Assembly (NCBI GenBank): GCA_012799845.1
Contig: JAAZKL010000380.1
Span: 1 to 11,445 of the forward strand
Direction: 5' to 3'
DNA length: 11,445 bases
Origin: Clostridiaceae bacterium
GTDB taxonomy: Bacteria; Bacillota; Clostridia; Acetivibrionales; DTU013
Part shown: positions 1 through 5,933 of the stretch, one piece after another
How the letters are laid out: each line of letters begins with the position of its first letter
Numbering within the stretch: the first letter of the stretch is position 1
Translations under genes and position numbers: made by a program
The notes under the pieces: model-generated
The model's input: only the letters and a program-made list of their open reading frames with translations
What the model was told of the DNA's origin: nothing
Databases searched by the model: none

Positions 1-312
1 AGCAATGCAAAGCCGGAGGTGCACAGCAATGCAGAGATCGAGGCGCACAGCAATGCAGAGCCGGGAGCACGCAGCAATGCAGAGCCGGGAGCACGCAGCA
101 ATGCAGAGCTGGAAGCACACAGCAATGCAGAGCTCGAGGCGCACAGCAATGCAGAGCTGGAAGCACGCAGCAATGCAAAGCCGGAGGTGCACAGCAATGC
201 AGAGATCGAGGCGCACAGCAATGCAGAGCCGGGAGCACGCAGCAATGCAGAGCCGGGAGCACGCAGCAATGCAGAGCCGGGAGCACGCAGCAATGAAGAG
301 CTCATGGAGCAG
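1..312 (+). repeat. In-frame 24-bp tandem repeat array (12 units plus one diverged unit)
   Basis: Twelve contiguous 24-bp units fill 1-288, each starting agcaatgca. A diverged thirteenth unit (289-312, encoding SNEELMEQ) merges into the conserved enzyme. Encoded octapeptides in order: SNAKPEVH, SNAEIEAH, SNAEPGAR twice, SNAELEAH twice, SNAELEAR, SNAKPEVH, SNAEIEAH, SNAEPGAR three times. Units 1-4 (1-96) recur base for base as units 8-11 (169-264), so there is a higher-order period of 168 bp. There are no spacers. As 24 is a multiple of 3, copy-number change keeps the frame. The array continues to the window edge and may extend further left. Confidence 0.97.
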
Positions 313-1737
313 GCGCGGGAGGGCAGCATATCGCCCGCCTTTGTTGAAAAGATGCATGATTATGGCCGATATCTGCTCATATCGAGCAGCGGAGATCTGC
401 CTCCGAACCTGCAGGGAGTCTGGAACGGTATCTGGACTCCGCCGTGGTCTTCTGACTATACGCTCAATGAAAACCTGCAAATGATGATGTGGCAGGTACT
501 TCCGGGGAATATGCCCGAGCTTGCGCAGAGCTACTTTAACCTTATAGAATCTTTTGTTGACGACTGGAAGATGAATGCAAGGCTTTTATACGGATGCCGC
601 GGGATCCTGTCCAGTCCGCGTTCCACTACCAGCGGGCTGACAAAGCATTTCTGCGAGGACTTCCCGATGATGTTCTGGACAGCCGGTGCAGGCTGGCTCA
701 CCCAGATGTTCTACGACTACTGGCAGTTTACCGGAGACGATGCGTTCCTGAAGGACCATACGGTTCCTGTTCTAAAGGAAATAGCGCTCTTCTACGAGGA
801 TTTCCTTGTGGAAGGGCCTGACGGGAAGTACGAATTCATTCCGTCGTATTCACCGGAAAACACGCCTTCCAATTCGGACAATCCGGTGTCCATAAATGCC
901 ACGATGGATATTGCGGTTGCAAAGGAAGTACTGACAAACCTGATTTCAGCCTGCGAATGGCTTGGGATCGATAAGGACGATATACCGAAATGGAGGGATA
1001 TGCTGGGCAAACTGCCGGATTACCTGGTCAACAGCGACGGTGCCCTTAAGGAATGGTCCCATCCGGCATTTGAAGATGATTACCATCACAGGCATTCATC
1101 ACACCTTTATCCTGTATTCCCAGGCTTCGAGGTGACATCGGACGGGACTCCGGAGCTTTACCAGGCGTGTCTCAGGGCGGCTGAACTCAGGCTCACGGAC
1201 GGCATTGAGGCAATAACCGGCTGGGGGCTCGCGCATCTTGCCAACATCAGCGCGAGGCTCAAGGACGGCGAGCTTGGTTTCAGGGCACTGAACAGGATAA
1301 TGGCCAAATTCCTGCTGCCGAACCTGTTCACCTGCCACAATGAAGGCTTTCTCTTCCAGATGGATGCAAACCTGGGCTTCAGCGCTGCCGTACTGGAGAT
1401 GCTTGTGTTTTCTCAAACAGGATATATAGAACTGCTTCCGGCACTGCCGCGCAGTCTGTCGAAAGGGACGGCTAACGGTATTCTGTGCAGGGGGCAGATA
1501 ACACTGGCGGAGCTTCATTGGGACATGTGCAGGAAGGCTGTATCAGTCGTGATCAGATCGGAAAAGGACCAGCAGATCAGGCTGAAACTGCCGGGAATTA
1601 TTAAAATTTTCGAAGGAGACGGATCACGGGTGGAAAGCGGATCGGACGGTGATGCAGCCGGATGTGGCAATTCTTCACAGATCGGAATCACACTGAAAAA
1701 AGGTGTGGAAACGAGGCTTTCGTTCATACTTAAGTAA
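1..1737 (+). CDS. GH95-like glycoside hydrolase (alpha-L-fucosidase family), 3' part, with internal octapeptide array
   Basis: The frame is open from base 1 to the TAA at 1735-1737 (578 residues visible). The true start and the N-terminal beta-sandwich domain of the family should lie to the left. After about 100 residues of octapeptide repeats comes the helical catalytic core. It begins YGRYLLISSSGDLPPNLQG and carries further GH95 landmarks: WNGIWTPPWSSDYTLNENLQ, YGCRG (197-201), SPEN (Glu286), HRHSSHLYPVFPG (363-375), FQMDANLG (Asp455) and LLPALP. GH95 enzymes release fucose (some release L-galactose) from glycans. The Glu of SPEN and the Asp of FQMD fit the family's acid and Asp positions. 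However, the HNTD-type Asn pair that assists catalysis in classical members is not seen: after YGCRG the sequence reads ILSSPRSTTSG. Substrate is therefore uncertain. I see no signal peptide because the N-terminus is missing. Family call is strong; specificity is open. Confidence 0.85.
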   Translation, partial: SNAKPEVHSNAEIEAHSNAEPGARSNAEPGARSNAELEAHSNAELEAHSNAELEARSNAKPEVHSNAEIEAHSNAEPGARSNAEPGARSNAEPGARSNEELMEQAREGSISPAFVEKMHDYGRYLLISSSGDLPPNLQGVWNGIWTPPWSSDYTLNENLQMMMWQVLPGNMPELAQSYFNLIESFVDDWKMNARLLYGCRGILSSPRSTTSGLTKHFCEDFPMMFWTAGAGWLTQMFYDYWQFTGDDAFLKDHTVPVLKEIALFYEDFLVEGPDGKYEFIPSYSPENTPSNSDNPVSINATMDIAVAKEVLTNLISACEWLGIDKDDIPKWRDMLGKLPDYLVNSDGALKEWSHPAFEDDYHHRHSSHLYPVFPGFEVTSDGTPELYQACLRAAELRLTDGIEAITGWGLAHLANISARLKDGELGFRALNRIMAKFLLPNLFTCHNEGFLFQMDANLGFSAAVLEMLVFSQTGYIELLPALPRSLSKGTANGILCRGQITLAELHWDMCRKAVSVVIRSEKDQQIRLKLPGIIKIFEGDGSRVESGSDGDAAGCGNSSQIGITLKKGVETRLSFILK

Positions 1738-1980
1738 AAAGTACGTGTGCTTATATAAAAAGCGCTAGATCTATATAAACGCAAACAAACAGAAAAATGC
1801 CCGGGGAAGGTCCGGAAAAATTATGATACATTTTTGAAAGCTGCCAAAAGACTTAATAAATAACGGCATTTTGGCATCTGTGGACGTTTTTCAGTATAAC
1901 CGGGAACTTTTTCAGGATTACTGCGTATTAACATGTAAACAATAAAGAAATCAAAATCCACAAAAGAAGCGGGGAGCAAA
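1738..1980. other. Intergenic region between GH95-like gene and deacetylase gene
   Basis: This 243-base AT-rich gap contains no convincing gene. An inverted repeat (ttatata at 1751-1757, tatataa at 1772-1778) encloses the palindromes agcgct and tagatcta, but no G+C-rich stem with a T run follows, so I do not call a terminator. The promoter candidate for the next gene lies at 1871-1900, and a ggggag ribosome binding site is at 1971-1976. Confidence 0.6.
1871..1900 (+). promoter_or_regulatory. Sigma-A promoter candidate for the deacetylase gene
   Basis: TTGGCA (1871-1876), an 18-base spacer and TATAAC (1895-1900) each match the consensus hexamers at 5 of 6 positions. Transcription would start near 1907, giving a leader of about 75 bases before the ATG at 1981. 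Confidence 0.5.
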
Positions 1981-3213
1981 ATGGACAGCAGATTCAGATT
2001 ATTTATCAGAACAGCAGTGGTTATCCTTGTTACATGTCTTTTACTCCAGGGATGCGCGGGCAACAGGTCCCAAAACGACGATCCTGCCCGGCAAAACCAG
2101 CCGGAGCAGACGGAGCATCAGCAGGACGACAATTCAGATATGCCTGATATATCAGGGCAGCCCCAGGATCCGCAGCAGGACGGTGTGAATGATCCGAATG
2201 CCGGAAACGTCGACGAAGACGGCCCGAACGGCGATACCGGCGAATCGGGCGACCACGGGGATGAGCCGGGAGAAGATAACGGCGGACCTGAGCCGATCGA
2301 TCTGGAAGCGGTAAAGCCCAATGAAGCCGGCAAGATCATGGTCGTGATGTTCCACAGGTTCATAGAAAAATATGAAAAAGGCGACAAAGAGTTTACCATG
2401 ACTTTCGACGCTTTCAGGGAGCTGCTGGAAACGCTGTACACATCCGGCTACAGGCTTATCAGCCTCAACGATTATCTTAACGGCCACATCGATGTGCCTG
2501 CCGGCTGCGTGCCGATGGTCTTTACGTTCGATGACGGCACCGCCGGACAGTTCAGCTTAATAGAAGAAAACGGCGAACTGAAGGTGAACCCCGATTCAGC
2601 AGTGGCGATAATGGAAGAGTTCAACAGGCTCCATCCGGATTTTGGACTGGAAGGCACGTTTTTTGTAAACCTCGGCAATCAGACTTTCGGAAAAACAGGA
2701 ACGCTGCAGCAACGCCTGCAATACCTGACCGACAGGGGTTTCGAGATCGGGAACCACACATATACGCACATCAATCTCAAGACCGAAGCCAAAACTGCTG
2801 AGATAATACAAAAAGAGATCGGCGGAAATCAGAAGAAGATGTACGAACTGATACCGGGCTACACGTTCACTTCTTTTTCGCTCCCGTACGGACAGCCTTC
2901 GAAGGATCTCATGCAGTATGTGATAAAAGGCGAGTACGAGGGCGTGGCTTATGAAAACAGGGCTATAATGGAAGTCGGCTGGGATCCGGCCCAGTCGCCG
3001 TTCAGCGTGAATTTTGACCCGCTGTCAACACACAGGGTCAGGTCGCCGGGCATCGAACCTGTGATCAACGATCTCGAATGGTGGCTCAAAAACATGAAGC
3101 GCAGCAGGGAGTTCGTCAGCGACGGTGACCCGGATACGGTGACAGTCCCGGAAGGCAATGCTGACCAGGTGGACCAGGAAAAACTGGGCGGAAGGAAACT
3201 GGTGATATATTAA
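1981..3213 (+). CDS. Lipoprotein polysaccharide deacetylase (CE4/NodB domain)
   Basis: 410 residues. A short basic N-terminus and hydrophobic stretch end in the lipobox LLQGC, so Cys25 should be lipidated and the protein held on the outer face of the membrane. Residues 26-112 are an Asp/Glu/Gln/Asn/Pro/Gly-rich, probably disordered linker. The NodB fold follows from about 117. VMFHRF opens it, TFDDG (182-186) supplies the catalytic and metal-binding Asp residues, and HTYTH (259-263) supplies the two metal-binding His residues; LPYG (301-304) is a later strand. About 75 residues separate the DDG and HxxxH motifs, longer than in minimal deacetylases, with an HPDFG segment before TFFVN. CE4 enzymes remove acetyl groups from GlcNAc-containing polymers, peptidoglycan or acetylated xylan; the substrate here cannot be told. 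The start is supported by ggggag 5 bases upstream. The C-terminus lies 12 bp from the convergent SGNH gene. Confidence 0.9.
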   Translation: MDSRFRLFIRTAVVILVTCLLLQGCAGNRSQNDDPARQNQPEQTEHQQDDNSDMPDISGQPQDPQQDGVNDPNAGNVDEDGPNGDTGESGDHGDEPGEDNGGPEPIDLEAVKPNEAGKIMVVMFHRFIEKYEKGDKEFTMTFDAFRELLETLYTSGYRLISLNDYLNGHIDVPAGCVPMVFTFDDGTAGQFSLIEENGELKVNPDSAVAIMEEFNRLHPDFGLEGTFFVNLGNQTFGKTGTLQQRLQYLTDRGFEIGNHTYTHINLKTEAKTAEIIQKEIGGNQKKMYELIPGYTFTSFSLPYGQPSKDLMQYVIKGEYEGVAYENRAIMEVGWDPAQSPFSVNFDPLSTHRVRSPGIEPVINDLEWWLKNMKRSREFVSDGDPDTVTVPEGNADQVDQEKLGGRKLVIY

Positions 3214-3225
3214 AATGAAACCGCC

Positions 3226-3912
3226 TTAAGCAAAGGCAGGCATGGTTTTCATCACCACTTCTGAAATCAGCGCGTGGCCTGCTTCATTCGGGTGGATGCC
3301 GTCTTCACACAAATAACGCAGATAGTCTCTGGTCTTCAGAAATGCTTCCCGTATATCTATCAGCAGCACATTTTTCGCCGCCGCGATTTTGAGTACTGCA
3401 TTGTTGTACATCTCGTGCCACCTGTAGATGTGTTCCACGTCGCCGAGCCAGCGAAGTATGTTTTCGGCATTCAAACCCTTTGATATCCATGCAAAATACC
3501 TCTCTGCATTGAGCGGCGGCAGAGAAAACAGCACCGGCCTGCTGCCGGACTCCGAGACATTGTCTATGATCCGGCTGTACAGTGACTCGAATTCATCCAG
3601 AGGAGTTTTCGGCTTATGTATATCGTCAGGACACTCTGATACCGATTTCCAGTCGAAATCGCAGTCGTTGCCTCCGAATTCAAGTGCCGTGTATTTGTAG
3701 CATGACAGCCTGTCGGCATGTTTTTCTATGATTTTTTTGCCCGTGGTAATCGTACACCCGAATTTTGCGAAATTATCCACCCTTACTGAACTGTTATACC
3801 TTCCCAGGATATTCAGGAAGCTGTTTTTCAGGTAGATATATTTACCCCTGATGGCATCGAATATGACGCCCTTCATAATGGAATCGCCGAACACGCATAA
3901 AGAATCTATCAT
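3226..3912 (-). CDS. SGNH/GDSL-family hydrolase (esterase), cytoplasmic
   Basis: 228 residues without signal peptide or membrane segment. All four SGNH blocks are visible: FGDSIMKG near the N-terminus (nucleophile Ser11), FGCT (Gly52), FGGND (Asn82) and DGIHPNEAGH (Asp204 and His207 of the catalytic triad). The family hydrolyses esters such as acetyl groups on sugars, lipids or thioesters. Soluble members of this size in carbohydrate-using Clostridia are often sugar acetylesterases, but the substrate is not readable here. The start is supported by aggtga (reverse strand, 3919-3924), 6 bases before the ATG. A full-consensus promoter lies just upstream, and the gene is divergent from the DUF1836 gene. 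Its stop faces the deacetylase stop across 12 bp. Confidence 0.88.
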   Translation of the reverse strand: MIDSLCVFGDSIMKGVIFDAIRGKYIYLKNSFLNILGRYNSSVRVDNFAKFGCTITTGKKIIEKHADRLSCYKYTALEFGGNDCDFDWKSVSECPDDIHKPKTPLDEFESLYSRIIDNVSESGSRPVLFSLPPLNAERYFAWISKGLNAENILRWLGDVEHIYRWHEMYNNAVLKIAAAKNVLLIDIREAFLKTRDYLRYLCEDGIHPNEAGHALISEVVMKTMPAFA

Positions 3913-3943
3913 TTCACATCACCTGTTTTAATAAAACTCAATC

Positions 3944-3958
3944 TAATATTGAATATTA
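3944..3958. promoter_or_regulatory. Palindrome overlapping the SGNH promoter -10 and start (possible operator)
   Basis: taatatt (3944-3950), a central g (3951), then aatatta (3952-3958) make a perfect 7+1+7 inverted repeat. It covers most of the -10 box and the expected start point, where a bound repressor would block RNA polymerase. AT-rich DNA produces such symmetry by chance fairly often, so the operator role is inference. Confidence 0.4.
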
Positions 3959-3983
3959 TATTATGTGATAATTCAAATGTCAA
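3955..3983 (-). promoter_or_regulatory. Full-consensus sigma-A promoter of the SGNH hydrolase gene
   Basis: On the minus strand, TTGACA (3978-3983) is followed by exactly 17 bases and TATAAT (3955-3960): perfect hexamers and ideal spacing. The transcript would start near 3948, about 36 bases before the ATG. Such a strong basal promoter usually needs repression to be regulated, and a palindrome overlaps its -10 and start point. Confidence 0.8.
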
Positions 3984-3992
3984 TATGCGTTA

Positions 3993-4003
3993 AGCGAATC
4001 GCT
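3993..4003. promoter_or_regulatory. 11-bp palindrome between divergent promoters (possible operator)
   Basis: agcga (3993-3997), a (3998), tcgct (3999-4003) form a perfect 5+1+5 inverted repeat. It sits 10 bp behind the -35 of the SGNH promoter and 8 bp behind the candidate -35 of the DUF1836 promoter, the usual place for a shared regulator site. No known motif is recognised. Confidence 0.35.
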
Positions 4004-4011
4004 GACAGCAT

Positions 4012-4040
4012 TTGCATTACGACGTATTGTGTAGTAGAAT
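4012..4040 (+). promoter_or_regulatory. Promoter candidate of the DUF1836 gene
   Basis: TTGCAT (4012-4017), a 17-base spacer and TAGAAT (4035-4040) form a moderate sigma-A match with a good -10 and weak -35. A start near 4047 would leave a leader of about 49 bases. A second, weaker arrangement (TTGCAT at 4042, TTAATA at 4065) is possible. Confidence 0.4.
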
Positions 4041-4095
4041 ATTGCATGGATATGTAGAAAAATGTTAATAAAGATCAATATTACGGGAGGCTGGT

Positions 4096-4704
4096 ATGGA
4101 CAAACTCGATCAAAACAATGCCGATCAGATCAATATCGATGAAGTAAAGGAAAAACTGGGGCAACTGAAGCAAAAGCTCGCCACGGAGCGCCCTGTGAAA
4201 TGGAGCGAGTTCCCTGACATAGGTCTTTACAAGGACCAGGTCCTGTCATACATGTACAGGCAGTTGATCAATTTTGAGGAAGGCGGGCAGCTCACCTCGG
4301 CCATGGTCAACAATTACATCAAGGACGGCCTGCTGCCAAGGGCTGACGGCAAAAGGTATTACCGTGAGCATCTGGCAGGCCTTACGGAAATATGCCTGCT
4401 CAAACAGGTCCTGTCAGTGAAGGATACGGGTTTTCTGCTGAAGTACGTGCAAAAAGGCAGGAATCACGAAGCGTTCTATACGAATTTTACAGAAATGCTC
4501 GACAAGTCGCTTGAAGATACCGCTGCAAAGCTTGATACGGAATGGGACATGGAAGCTCTGCCGGATATGGCGTTGAGGCTTGCAATATCAAGCTATTGCA
4601 ATAAGCTGGCCTGCGAAAGACTGATCAGCATAATACAACAGGCGATAGTCCGGAACGGGCAGAAGAAATCCGACAAAAAGACAGGGACGCAAAGCGGAGC
4701 GTAG
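4096..4704 (+). CDS. DUF1836 family protein, putative DNA-binding regulator
   Basis: 202 residues, no signal peptide. The DUF1836 pattern is clear: WSEFPDIGLYKDQVLSYM (36-53), then LTSAMVNNYIKDGLLPRADGKRYYREHLAGL (66-96), then LLKQVLSVKDTGFLL (101-115). The middle part resembles a MerR-type helix-turn-helix with its wing (a T..MVNNY.K.GLLP helix followed by YYREHL), so DNA binding is likely, though no role has been established that I know of. The C-terminal half (120-185) is helical and could dimerise or sense a ligand; the tail is Lys/Gly rich. The start is fixed by gggagg (4085-4090) with 5-base spacing. It is divergent from the SGNH hydrolase gene, so control of that gene or of itself is a reasonable but unproven guess. 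Confidence 0.85.
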   Translation: MDKLDQNNADQINIDEVKEKLGQLKQKLATERPVKWSEFPDIGLYKDQVLSYMYRQLINFEEGGQLTSAMVNNYIKDGLLPRADGKRYYREHLAGLTEICLLKQVLSVKDTGFLLKYVQKGRNHEAFYTNFTEMLDKSLEDTAAKLDTEWDMEALPDMALRLAISSYCNKLACERLISIIQQAIVRNGQKKSDKKTGTQSGA

Positions 4705-4749
4705 AGCGGTCGACATAACCTCCTCTTATTTGTAAATTATTATTGGTTT

Positions 4750-4769
4750 CCATAATGCCATTATTATGG
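4750..4769. repeat. 7-bp inverted repeat ahead of the riboswitch
   Basis: ccataat (4750-4756) and attatgg (4763-4769) are perfectly complementary around a 6-base loop. There is no T run after it, so it is not an intrinsic terminator for the DUF1836 gene. It lies where the promoter of the riboswitch transcript must be (possible -10s CATAAT at 4751 or TATTAT at 4762, neither with a good -35), so it may be an operator or the first hairpin of the leader. Confidence 0.4.
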
Positions 4770-4780
4770 TAAACTTAATG

Positions 4781-4886
4781 GTGCCGAATCCCTCATGGGA
4801 GCGGGGGAGACACATTTTGGGGTGAAGCCATTTTTTGTGGCAGGGTGTACTCTTTTACCTAACCCGTCAGCTAACCTCGCAGGCTA
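4781..4886 (+). ncRNA. c-di-AMP riboswitch (ydaO/yuaA leader)
   Basis: The stretch follows the ydaO consensus in order. GCC (4783-4785) begins the closing stem with GGC at 4882-4884. GAATCCC is followed by TCAT and GGG as a small hairpin. GCGGGG (4801-4806) pairs with CCTCGC (4875-4880, one G-U). GGGGTGAAG (4819-4827) is followed by the hairpin gcca/tggc and AGGG (4842-4845). The core then reads CCCGTCAGCTAACC (4863-4876). This family binds cyclic di-AMP and usually lowers expression of wall hydrolases, potassium transport and osmoprotection genes. No terminator lies between it and the gene, and the Shine-Dalgarno starts only about 8 bases after the aptamer, so control is probably translational. 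Confidence 0.92.
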
Positions 4887-4894
4887 ATAGAAAA

Positions 4895-4901
4895 GAGGAG
4901 G
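4895..4901 (+). promoter_or_regulatory. Ribosome binding site under riboswitch control
   Basis: gaggagg lies 7 bases before the ATG at 4909 and directly after the aptamer. The nine bases aagaggagg (4893-4901) are perfectly complementary to cctcctctt at 4719-4727, a possible distal anti-Shine-Dalgarno if transcripts from upstream read through. Confidence 0.6.
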
Positions 4902-4908
4902 ATACATA

Positions 4909-5709
4909 ATGTCACGTAGGAAAAAGCATCTGGCATCGCTGCTTGCGTTTATGCTGGCTGTCATTCTATCTGCAGAAATGGCCTTTGCATATTCCAATGT
5001 AACATTGAAAAAAGGCATGAGAGGCGATGAAGTGTATGCCCTGCAGCAGGATCTTTACGAACTGGGATTCATGACGGTCAAGCCGACAGGGTATTACGGG
5101 AGCATCACCAGGGCAGCTGTTTTGAAACTGCAGAAAAAGTACGGCCTCATGCAGGATGGAATCGCAGGCAAACAGACAAAAGGCAAGCTGGATAGCCTGA
5201 TGGGAAGAGATGCGAAGCAGGCGGATGCGGAAACAGCCGATACATTAGCAAGTACGGCCGAAAGTGCATTGGAAAGCACATCTGAGGATGATTCCGGAAA
5301 AACATCTGCAAATGCATCCAGGAGTGCATCACGGTCGGCTGAGAACATTATCAGCTATGCCAGGAAGTTCATGGGCGTTAAGTATGTGTGGGGAGGGTCC
5401 ACACCAAAAGGCTTTGATTGCTCGGGTTTTGTCAAATATGTATATAACCATTTCGACATTGCCCTGAGCAGAAACTCCAGGGCACAGGCGAAGAATGGTT
5501 CATATGTAAAAAGAAAAGATCTGAAGCCTGGAGACCTGGTGTTCTTCGATACGGACGGAGGAAACAACCGTATAAACCATGTCGGTATCTATATAGGGAG
5601 CGGCAAAATGATACATAGTTCCTCGTACTATGGAGGGGTCGTGATCACCGACATAAGCAGCGGGTTTTACTCAAAGAGTTATATGACTGCCAGAAGAGTG
5701 CTGAAGTAA
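4909..5709 (+). CDS. Secreted NlpC/P60 cell-wall endopeptidase with peptidoglycan-binding domain
   Basis: 266 residues. A basic N-terminus and hydrophobic core (about 8-27) end in AEMAFA, a signal-peptidase I site with likely cleavage before Tyr28. Residues 33-97 form a PG_binding_1 domain (LKKGMRGDEVYALQQDLYELGF, then GYYGSITRAAVLKLQKKYGL and DGIAGKQT). A Ser/Ala/Asp-rich linker (about 101-143) follows. The NlpC/P60 domain runs from 144 to the end: catalytic Cys171 in FDCSGF, His224 in INHVGIYIG and His236 in MIHSSS as probable third residue. The family cleaves peptide bonds in peptidoglycan stem peptides, typically the D-Glu to diamino-acid bond, for growth, separation or sporulation-related wall turnover. 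Control by a c-di-AMP riboswitch fits an autolysin tied to turgor and wall stress. The gene is monocistronic, with a strong terminator after it. Confidence 0.93.
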   Translation: MSRRKKHLASLLAFMLAVILSAEMAFAYSNVTLKKGMRGDEVYALQQDLYELGFMTVKPTGYYGSITRAAVLKLQKKYGLMQDGIAGKQTKGKLDSLMGRDAKQADAETADTLASTAESALESTSEDDSGKTSANASRSASRSAENIISYARKFMGVKYVWGGSTPKGFDCSGFVKYVYNHFDIALSRNSRAQAKNGSYVKRKDLKPGDLVFFDTDGGNNRINHVGIYIGSGKMIHSSSYYGGVVITDISSGFYSKSYMTARRVLK

Positions 5710-5734
5710 GAGGCAGGCTGAGCAAGATATACAG

Positions 5735-5769
5735 GCCCCACAGTACATGATGATGCTGTGGGGCTTTTT
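5735..5769 (+). terminator. Rho-independent terminator of the NlpC/P60 gene
   Basis: gccccacag (5735-5743) and ctgtggggc (5756-5764) form a perfect 9-bp stem with a 12-base loop, followed directly by five T (5765-5769). It lies 25 bases after the stop codon. Confidence 0.93.
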
Positions 5770-5815
5770 CCTGCCGGTCAAAGAGGTCGTCGGACGGCCG
5801 ATGCAGCGGCCCGGT

Positions 5816-5850
5816 AAGTTTATGGTCCAATTGCGCGTAAAGTTTATGGT
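5816..5850 (+). repeat. Duplicated 11-mer, possible relic of insertion-sequence end
   Basis: aagtttatggt occurs at 5816-5826 and again at 5840-5850, exactly 24 bases apart. Each copy is followed by a TCC/TCG variant (tccaattgcg, tcggtatttc). The pattern recalls the internal multiple repeats at the ends of IS21-family elements, but no transposase gene is present, so at most this is a relic. Confidence 0.55.
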
Positions 5851-5896
5851 TCGGTATTTCCAAAAGCTAACCTCGCGGCAGTGCCAAAAGATACGT

Positions 5897-5925
5897 TTGT
5901 CCGTGGAAATGCCCAATGGTATAAT
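5897..5925 (+). promoter_or_regulatory. sbcDC promoter with extended -10
   Basis: TTGTCC (5897-5902), a 17-base spacer and a perfect TATAAT (5920-5925) preceded by TG one base upstream (5917-5918) make an extended -10 promoter. A start near 5932 places the three 23-bp repeats inside the roughly 90-base leader of sbcD. Confidence 0.65.
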
Positions 5926-5933
5926 CTATATAT

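Noticed and set aside
1..312. CRISPR array
   Set aside because: Repeats are directly contiguous with no spacers, are in frame with a conserved protein and vary between units like a minisatellite.
5..484. Alternative reading frame through the repeats (159 codons, MQSRR/MQSREH repeats)
   Set aside because: It is open only because the 24-bp unit has no stops in any frame; beyond the array the conserved GH95 sequence lies in the other frame.
1751..1778. Terminator after the GH95-like gene
   Set aside because: The arms ttatata/tatataa are all A/T with a 14-base loop and no T run, too weak to call.
1821..2063. 80-codon minus-strand gene in the gap before the deacetylase
   Set aside because: It overlaps the promoter and signal peptide region of the deacetylase gene, with no ribosome binding site or recognisable sequence.
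3221..3240. Bidirectional terminator between the convergent deacetylase and SGNH genes
   Set aside because: The stem gcctt/aaggc is only 5 bp and neither strand has a proper T run directly after it. A weak role is possible but not supportable.
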